DNA from: a virus
IMG/VR virus record: IMGVR_UViG_3300009170_000495
Span: 1 to 20,717 of that record
Direction: 5' to 3' (one strand)
DNA: 20,717 bases
Shown: piece after piece, positions 15,728 to 20,717 of the stretch
Layout of the letters: every line of letters starts with the position of its first letter
How positions within the stretch are numbered: position 1 is the stretch's first letter
Notes under the pieces: generated by a model
Told to the model about the DNA's origin: nothing
The model's input: the letters and a program-made list of their open reading frames with translations, nothing else
Database searches by the model: none
Program-made: the position numbers and the translations under genes

Positions 15728-16026
15728 CAGAAAAAAAACCAGATCCAGCAAAACAAGCAGCTGGTTATAAAGGTGAGATTACTAAGATTACTAAGAATAC
15801 AGTTATCTCCCCCCGTAGAGAATTGATCCCAGAGGACTACAAAAAACTGGTAATCAATTTTATTAAGTTTGTAGCACCGTCATTTGCGATCTTCTTTGCT
15901 CAACTAGCACTAGGAGTTGAGCCTAAATTAGCCTTCATGGTGGCTCTATTAGGCTTTTATCAACTACTCTCAGACTGGTTGTCTAAGTGGTCAGGTGAGA
16001 CCACCTACAAAACAACAGAAAAATAA
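15724..16026 (+). CDS. Membrane protein, candidate holin (100 aa)
   Basis: A 100-residue protein with a charged, proline-containing N-terminal tail (~40 residues). Two probable membrane segments follow at ~44-62 (VINFIKFVAPSFAIFFAQLAL) and ~68-86 (KLAFMVALLGFYQLLSDWL), joined by a short turn with Gly-Val-Glu-Pro, and the protein ends in a short charged tail. Two helices joined by a tight loop match class II holin topology. The start is an ATGA overlap with the preceding gene. With the 57-aa and 131-aa proteins it makes three consecutive membrane proteins after the endolysin. Which one forms the lethal pore cannot be decided from sequence. Confidence 0.62.
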   Translation: MTEKKPDPAKQAAGYKGEITKITKNTVISPRRELIPEDYKKLVINFIKFVAPSFAIFFAQLALGVEPKLAFMVALLGFYQLLSDWLSKWSGETTYKTTEK

Positions 16027-16041
16027 TGGTCAGGTCTGCTT

Positions 16042-16362
16042 ATGGGTAATAGAAAAGAACGACAACCCAGAGAGAACACGATAAAAGTTAGAACAAATGC
16101 AAATCAGCAGTCACGTGATGAGACTGCTAGTTTAGAACCAAGGGTGAGCGTAGTAGAAGGTCACGATTCGAGAGGTATGGAGTTCGTAATAGTAGAAGGT
16201 TGGACAAGAAAAGACAACGGATCGAGAAACAACTTAAAAGACTACAGATTTGAGAGAGAAAACTTTGATGATGCGAGGGACTACTTTTGGTCACAAGTAT
16301 TTAACGATACTGAAACACTTTGGAGATTGATTGACTACGCAACAGAAAGAGAATATGAGTGA
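16042..16362 (+). CDS. Charged soluble protein, unknown function (106 aa)
   Basis: A 106-residue hydrophilic protein. The N-terminal ~35 residues are basic and probably disordered (RKERQPRENTIKVRTN). A mixed central part follows (RVSVVEGHDSRGMEFVIVEG), then an acidic, aromatic helical end (FDDARDYFWSQVFNDTETLW). There is no cysteine, membrane segment or known motif. An earlier ATG at 16026 ends after seven codons, so 16042 is the likely start, although no clear ribosome site precedes it. Its last eight bases overlap the collagen-like fibre gene, suggesting coupled expression. A chaperone or assembly factor for that fibre is a guess from position only. Confidence 0.6.
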   Translation: MGNRKERQPRENTIKVRTNANQQSRDETASLEPRVSVVEGHDSRGMEFVIVEGWTRKDNGSRNNLKDYRFERENFDDARDYFWSQVFNDTETLWRLIDYATEREYE

Positions 16363-19060
16363 TTTTACACTTGTACATCTATTAAACCAAAAAACACCCG
16401 TTATTATCACAGGTGGGTATGTGCCTCGCGGTGCTTACGCTGCTGGAACTAATTATGCAGTAGGTGACTCAGTAGACTATAACGGTTCTTCCTATGTGAT
16501 GTATGTAGATGCTGCTGCTGGTACTTTACCAACCGACACTGATTACTGGCAAGTGTTAGCTGAACAAGGTGCGTGTGGGGTCTCGGGTGTCTCAGGAGCA
16601 AGTGGTGCTGATGGAAGTGCTGGTGCGTGTGGTGTATCAGGAGTCTCTGGAGTATCAGGTCTTTCAGGAGATGGAGTATCTGGTGCGTGTGGTGTATCTG
16701 GGGTCTCTGGGGTAGCTGGTGCGTGTGGTGTTTCTGGTGTTTCTGGTGTCTCTGGTTCCGATGGCGATGATGGAGCTTGCGGAGTGTCTGGGGTATCTGG
16801 TGTATCAGGTGCTGATGGAGCCGAGGGGGCTTGTGGTGTCAAAGGAGATACTGGAGCCTGCGGAGTTTCGGGGGTAAGTGGCGCATCTGGCAGTGATGGT
16901 GCCTGTGGGGTATCTGGAGTTTCAGGAGTTTCGGGTGCAGATGGAGCTTGTGGAGTTTCGGGAGTTAGTGGTATAGATGGAGCAACTTCTGGACAATTAT
17001 ATTGGTTTCATAATGATGCCTCAGACATTGTTGGTTATGAGGGGTTCAAACGAATACCTAACGAGTCTGCGGAAGATGATGAAGCAGTCACCTGCACCCT
17101 AGCTGATACTGAATACCTAGTTGATGGCTACGCTACGATGGCTGGAGTTCCTGGTTTATCATCTTTCCCTGTAGGTTTATGGCAATTTCACTGTTATCAC
17201 TATGGGGATGCACCTAGTACTGTTGGTGATTTACGGGCAGTCTATCGTGTTTATATAAGAAAAACAGATACCACAGAAACAGAGATTACTCCTGTTGGGG
17301 GTATTGTTACCGATGAAATAAATGCAACTTCATCAACAGAATATATAACTAAGTATACTTTTTCAACAGCCGTAGCGATGGATTCTACTGACAGAATTAT
17401 TGTTAAAGTGTTCATGAAGAATACATCTGCTGGAAAAATAGGACACTTTGTCTATGAAGGAACAACTAGCGTGTCTTATGCAATTACCTCTTTTGGAATA
17501 GAGGCTGTAGTGGGTGCTTGCGGAGTTTCTGGAGTAAGTGGAGTGTCAGGTGTATCGGGAGTTTCTGGTGTATCTGGGGTCAGTGGAGTTTCAGGAGTGA
17601 GTGGAACAGCAGGAGCGTGTGGTGTTTCGGGTGTGGCTGGTGCTTGTGGGGTGAGTGGTGTCGCTGGGGCTTGTGGGGTTAGCGGAACAGCAGGAACTGA
17701 CGGAGCTTGTGGAGTATCTGGGGTATCGGGAGCTGATTCTACTGTTGCTGGAGCCTGTGGTGTAAGTGGAGTCGCAGGTGCGTGCGGGGTAAGTGGTACT
17801 GCTGGCAGTAACGGTGCGTGTGGTGTGTCAGGTGTCAGTGGTGTGGCTGGTGGTGGAATCAATCCTCTAGGTGCGTATGAAGAATTAGTTAACTATGTTG
17901 TGGGTGATTCTGTTGATTACAACGGTTCATCTTATATCATGTATGTGGATGCACTAGCTGGAACTTTACCGACTGATACAGACTATTGGCAGGTATTAGC
18001 AAACAAAGGTGCTTGTGGTGTTTCTGGAGTAAGCGGAGTTTCTGGTTCAGATGGGGCTAATGGAGCTTGTGGGGTTAGTGGAGTAGCGGGTGCTTGCGGT
18101 GTTAGTGGTGTATCTGGAGTGTCAGGTGTCGCTTCAACAGTGGCAGGTGCCTGCGGAGTTAGCGGAGTAGCGGGAGCTTGTGGCGTTTCTGGAGTAGCGG
18201 GAGCCTGTGGGGTAAGTGGCACAACTGGAGCGGGGGGTGCGTGTGGAGTTTCGGGAGTTTCAGGTGTATCAGGTGCTGATTCTACTGTTGCGGGTGCGTG
18301 TGGGGTATCTGGGGTAGCTGGAGCGTGTGGGGTCAGTGGAATGACAGGAAGTGGTGCTTGTGGTGTAAGTGGAGTTGCAGGTGCCTGTGGAGTCTCTGGG
18401 GTAGCTGGAGCGTGTGGGGTGTCTGGAGTAGCGGGTGCTTGCGGTGTTTCTGGAGTAAGTGGAGTTTCAGGTGTGACAGGAGTGGCTGGGGCGTGTGGTG
18501 TTTCAGGAATATCAGGGGTGAGTGGGATATCTGGTGTGAGTGGTGTATCGGGTACTGCGGGAACAAAGCCAGCAGGACAACTCTTTTTGAGTGCAGCTGG
18601 AATGTGGGCTTCTACTACTGCGGGTTGTGGAACGAACACAAAAAATGAGTTTGCGACCAATGATATCAATATGTATCATTTGCCATTTGATAAAGATGCC
18701 GATGAAAATGCTGAATGTAATGTAGTCATGCCATCTGATTGGGATGCTGGAACGGTTACAGCTACCTTTTACTGGACTGCAATAGCTGGTACGACAGGTA
18801 CAGTTAAATGGTACATCCAAGGTCAATCGTATGCTGATAATGATGCGATAGACCAAGCACTTGGTACAGCTGTAGGTATTGAAGATACGTTTATCACAAC
18901 AGGAGATATGCACATCAGTTCGGCTACGGGCAACGTAACGATTGCTGATGCTACCGCTTCTGAATTGGTACAGTTCAAGATTTACCGAGATATTTCGGAG
19001 GACACCTTTGATGCTGATGCGTGTTTGCTCGGAGTAATGATTAACTACACAAGAACATAA
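16355..19060 (+). CDS. Collagen-like cysteine-rich fibre with duplicated carbohydrate-binding-type module
   Basis: A 901-residue protein. ATG 16355 (MSDFTLVHLL) is chosen over TTG 16331. Order: anchor (1-23); module A (~24-71, YAVGDSVDYNGSSYVMYVDA then TDYWQVLAEQG, like the chitin-binding type 5/12 modules that precede collagen repeats in other fibres); collagen I (~72-212); a beta domain (~213-386); collagen II (~387-501); module B (~503-551, nearly identical to A); collagen III (~552-738); and a C-terminal beta domain (~739-901), probably the receptor-binding and trimerisation tip. The collagen parts are Gly-X-Y triplets dominated by GAC and GVS, with almost no proline and about 31 GAC. The interruption STVA recurs three times. 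I infer a long trimeric host-binding fibre on the virion. The stop overlaps the next start (TAATG). Confidence 0.85.
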   Translation: MSDFTLVHLLNQKTPVIITGGYVPRGAYAAGTNYAVGDSVDYNGSSYVMYVDAAAGTLPTDTDYWQVLAEQGACGVSGVSGASGADGSAGACGVSGVSGVSGLSGDGVSGACGVSGVSGVAGACGVSGVSGVSGSDGDDGACGVSGVSGVSGADGAEGACGVKGDTGACGVSGVSGASGSDGACGVSGVSGVSGADGACGVSGVSGIDGATSGQLYWFHNDASDIVGYEGFKRIPNESAEDDEAVTCTLADTEYLVDGYATMAGVPGLSSFPVGLWQFHCYHYGDAPSTVGDLRAVYRVYIRKTDTTETEITPVGGIVTDEINATSSTEYITKYTFSTAVAMDSTDRIIVKVFMKNTSAGKIGHFVYEGTTSVSYAITSFGIEAVVGACGVSGVSGVSGVSGVSGVSGVSGVSGVSGTAGACGVSGVAGACGVSGVAGACGVSGTAGTDGACGVSGVSGADSTVAGACGVSGVAGACGVSGTAGSNGACGVSGVSGVAGGGINPLGAYEELVNYVVGDSVDYNGSSYIMYVDALAGTLPTDTDYWQVLANKGACGVSGVSGVSGSDGANGACGVSGVAGACGVSGVSGVSGVASTVAGACGVSGVAGACGVSGVAGACGVSGTTGAGGACGVSGVSGVSGADSTVAGACGVSGVAGACGVSGMTGSGACGVSGVAGACGVSGVAGACGVSGVAGACGVSGVSGVSGVTGVAGACGVSGISGVSGISGVSGVSGTAGTKPAGQLFLSAAGMWASTTAGCGTNTKNEFATNDINMYHLPFDKDADENAECNVVMPSDWDAGTVTATFYWTAIAGTTGTVKWYIQGQSYADNDAIDQALGTAVGIEDTFITTGDMHISSATGNVTIADATASELVQFKIYRDISEDTFDADACLLGVMINYTRT
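16568..16992 (+). repeat. Collagen-like repeat block I
   Basis: Triplets (GAC, GVS, GAS, GAD, GSD and others) with nine GAC by my count. One visible phase break occurs around GLS-GD-GVS. Codons for the same triplet vary widely, so the DNA repeat is imperfect although the protein repeat is strong. Confidence 0.9.
17513..17857 (+). repeat. Collagen-like repeat block II
   Basis: Begins with GAC and eight consecutive GVS triplets, then mainly 9-residue units of the form GACGVSGVA or GACGVSGTA. Eight GAC by my count, with one STVA interruption. It separates the central beta domain from the second carbohydrate-binding-type module. Confidence 0.9.
18008..18569 (+). repeat. Collagen-like repeat block III
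   Basis: The longest block, with about fourteen GAC triplets. The 9-residue unit GACGVSGVA is repeated, with breaks at STVA (twice) and at GMTGS. It leads directly into the C-terminal beta domain. Confidence 0.9.
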
Positions 19061-20717
19061 TGGCAGCAACATATACACAACTAGATCCAGCTTCAAAAAA
19101 ATGGACTGGTAGTGGCACAGACGGGGTTTGGGCTGACTACGACCTTTTTACTAACCAAGGCGTGCCTAAAGGTGCGGTAGCTGAAATTATTATCGCTAAT
19201 GTTCAGGCTGGAACAGAAAACATCACAGGTGTTAGAACAGACGGAAGTGCCTTAGATACTAGATATGTTGATATTCACGAAGCGGAAGGTGGTGGGGAAA
19301 CTCACGTCAGAATGTTTGTTACCTGTCACGCCACCACAGGTCTAATTGAAGTATATGGTGAAGATATTTCTGATGCTATTTTTTATGTAGTCGGATACTG
19401 GACTGGAGTTACTTTCACTGAACTAGCAACTACCTTTACAGCTAATGGTTCTGGTAGTTGGGGAGATGAGATATTAGCTGCTGCTACTGCTGGTAAAGTT
19501 TGTCACATCATAGCTGAAAATAACGAAGACAATGTCAATAACTTAATGGGGGTTAGAGCCAACGGTTCAGCCCTTGATAGATATATCAATATCCACGAAC
19601 CAGAAACTGGTGGCTCAAGTGTTGCTGATTTCTTGGTTTTGTCTGATACCAACTACACCATAGAAGTTTATTCAGAAGATGCTACCAATGCTGATTTTGT
19701 CAACATGGGATATTTCGGAACTGAAATGTCTTTTGTGGAAAAGTGGCAGACTATTTCCGTTACCTCAACTGGGTGGCAAGAATACGACTTAACAGCTTAC
19801 CTTGATGCAGATGGTAGACATTGTGACTTTTGGTTAGGTCATGGAGATTCAGCCACAGCAGGAATTACTATCGGTGCAAGAGATGCTGATACTACGATTG
19901 AAAGAAGTTTAGTAGAACACGAAGCGGAAGGAACTGGAGATAACACTGAGTACACTGGTTTTGGGATATCGGTTAAATCAAGTGCCACAGGTATAGTTGA
20001 TCTTAATATCTCTGATGCGGGTTTTGAATACTTTTACCTAGCTGGATATTATGTTCCTAATTTATCACCTACAGTAGCTTTAGGTACTCCGGCAGATGAC
20101 GCTACTATTACCGACACTACTCCAGCTTTAACCTTTACAGGAACAGACACAGAAAGTAATGAAGTGGAATATGAGGTACAGGTGGATACGGTTAATACGT
20201 TTGATAGTCAAGATGTCTTCTCTAAAACAGGTAATAGTTTAACAATAACTGGTGCTAGTTATCCTGCTCTTGCAATGCTTTCTTCTACTAGAGTAGCATA
20301 TATAAATAGTGGAAACGATAAACTTGAAACATATGATTGGAGTGGCACAGACTGGACTAAAACAGGTAATAGTTTAACAATAACTAGTGCTGCTGCTCCT
20401 GCTCTCGCAGCTTTGTCTTCTACTAGAGTAGCATATATAGACTACACCAACGATAAACTTGAAACTTATGACTGGAGTGGCACAGACTGGACTAAAACAG
20501 GTAATAGTTTAACAATAACTGGTGCTGCTGTTCCTGCTCTCGCAGCACTTTCTTCTACCAGAGTAGCATATTTTGAGAGCCAAAACGATAAACTTGAAAC
20601 TTATGACTGGAGTGGCACAGATTGGAGTAAGGTTGGTAATAGTTTAACAATAACTGGTGCTGGTGTTCCTGCTCTTGCAGCACTTTCTTCAACTAGAGTA
20701 GCATTTATAGACTCTAC
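19060..20717 (+). CDS. Multi-domain repeat adhesin or fibre, C-terminus beyond window
   Basis: Opens at the ATG of a TAATG overlap and stays open for 552 codons to the right edge. Residues ~25-330 hold three tandem beta domains of 107-108 residues, seen from GVRTDGSALDTRYVDIHE (57), GVRANGSALDRYINIHE (164) and GARDADTTIERSLVEHE (272), each followed by a partly conserved strand pattern such as IEVYGED and GYW. An Ig/FN3-like linker starts at ~336 (SPTVALGTPADDATITDTTP...) with EYEVQVDTVNTFDS. From ~387 an exact 45-residue repeat begins (GNSLTITGA, PALA, LSSTRVAY, NDKLETYDWSGTDW), probably blades of a beta-propeller. Four copies are visible, the last cut off. Likely a surface-binding virion protein; the propeller assignment is inference. 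Confidence 0.75.
   Translation, partial: MAATYTQLDPASKKWTGSGTDGVWADYDLFTNQGVPKGAVAEIIIANVQAGTENITGVRTDGSALDTRYVDIHEAEGGGETHVRMFVTCHATTGLIEVYGEDISDAIFYVVGYWTGVTFTELATTFTANGSGSWGDEILAAATAGKVCHIIAENNEDNVNNLMGVRANGSALDRYINIHEPETGGSSVADFLVLSDTNYTIEVYSEDATNADFVNMGYFGTEMSFVEKWQTISVTSTGWQEYDLTAYLDADGRHCDFWLGHGDSATAGITIGARDADTTIERSLVEHEAEGTGDNTEYTGFGISVKSSATGIVDLNISDAGFEYFYLAGYYVPNLSPTVALGTPADDATITDTTPALTFTGTDTESNEVEYEVQVDTVNTFDSQDVFSKTGNSLTITGASYPALAMLSSTRVAYINSGNDKLETYDWSGTDWTKTGNSLTITSAAAPALAALSSTRVAYIDYTNDKLETYDWSGTDWTKTGNSLTITGAAVPALAALSSTRVAYFESQNDKLETYDWSGTDWSKVGNSLTITGAGVPALAALSSTRVAFIDS
19228..20045 (+). repeat. Three diverged tandem protein domains (~107 aa)
   Basis: Landmark motifs GVR-x2-GSALD...IHE-x-E start at 19228, 19549 and (as GARDAD...EHEAE) 19873, a period of 321-324 bases. 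They are similar in protein but diverged in DNA, so older than the 135-nt array downstream in the same gene. Confidence 0.7.
20224..20717 (+). repeat. 135-nt tandem repeat (45-aa propeller-like blades)
   Basis: Units begin at 20224, 20359, 20494 and 20629, exactly 135 nt apart, and the array runs past the window. The core GGTAATAGTTTAACAATAAC is identical in all four. Variation clusters at two spots, after ACAATAACT and after GTAGCATAT. Such identity points to recent duplication or gene conversion. Confidence 0.92.

Noticed and set aside
16568-18569. CRISPR-like or satellite array
   Set aside because: The periodicity is in codons (multiples of 3, mostly 27 nt) within one open frame. There are no constant repeats with unique spacers.
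17983-18669. Long minus-strand Thr-Pro-rich ORF opposite collagen block III (similar ones at 16543-16842 and 17476-17862)
   Set aside because: They are the mirror of GGN-GTN-TCN codons on the + strand. Glycine codons read backwards give proline and avoid stops. They have no start context or conserved feature of their own.
18512-19096. Minus-strand 194-codon ORF opposite the fibre tip
   Set aside because: It lies wholly opposite well-supported coding sequence, has no ribosome site, and its translation shows no domain character.
19060-20717. Diversity-generating retroelement target in the repeat adhesin
   Set aside because: No reverse transcriptase, template repeat or adenine-biased variable block is visible in this window. 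Variation between units fits tandem duplication. The downstream sequence is unseen, so this is not excluded.
1-20717. Alternative genetic code (recoded stop codons)
   Set aside because: TAA, TAG and TGA all end genes at sensible places, with overlaps at the next start, and no gene needs read-through.

Overview
The window looks like part of the late (virion and lysis) region of a tailed bacteriophage. All genes are on the + strand, packed with TAATG, ATGA and longer start/stop overlaps. The gene order (portal end, scaffold, major capsid protein, head-tail adaptor, nozzle, Q-rich and giant ejection-type proteins, fibre) matches short-tailed podoviruses of the T7/P22 plan. No tape-measure, sheath or tail-tube genes are seen. 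No integrase, repressor, replication or packaging genes lie in the window. The standard bacterial code fits: TAA, TAG and TGA all end genes. The host cannot be read from the sequence. A CHAP lysin shows only that the host has peptidoglycan. Function calls come from motifs, size and order, because no database search was possible.

Layout. 1-1909: C-terminal end of a probable portal protein, a virion-type protein with a heptaglycine linker, a helical 119-aa protein and a 96-aa protein with a possible zinc knuckle. 1910-4080: a 127-bp leader with a promoter-like box and a hairpin, then scaffold and major capsid protein, closed by a strong intrinsic terminator. 4081-4386: a 62-aa gene with its own promoter-like box, Shine-Dalgarno site and terminator. 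4387-7134: adaptor and nozzle. 7135-12819: a Q-rich 398-aa protein and a 1474-aa protein, probably ejected with the DNA. 12820-14364: a tail fibre or adhesin. 14361-16026: lysis cassette of CHAP endolysin followed by three small membrane proteins, one of them only 57 aa. 16042-20717: a charged 106-aa protein, a 901-aa collagen-like fibre with two copies of a sugar-binding-type module, and the start of a repeat protein that runs off the right edge.

The most unusual content is at the right end. The collagen-like fibre has almost no proline in its triple-helix segments and instead repeats Gly-Ala-Cys and Gly-Val-Ser, with about 31 regularly placed cysteines. Its repeats are conserved as protein but scrambled in codons. 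The next gene carries an exact 135-nt repeat that is nearly identical as DNA. A second theme is regulation: an identical 11-mer, GTATAATGAAG, stands in three intergenic gaps, and two related TATAMT boxes stand in two more gaps, all close to structural gene starts.
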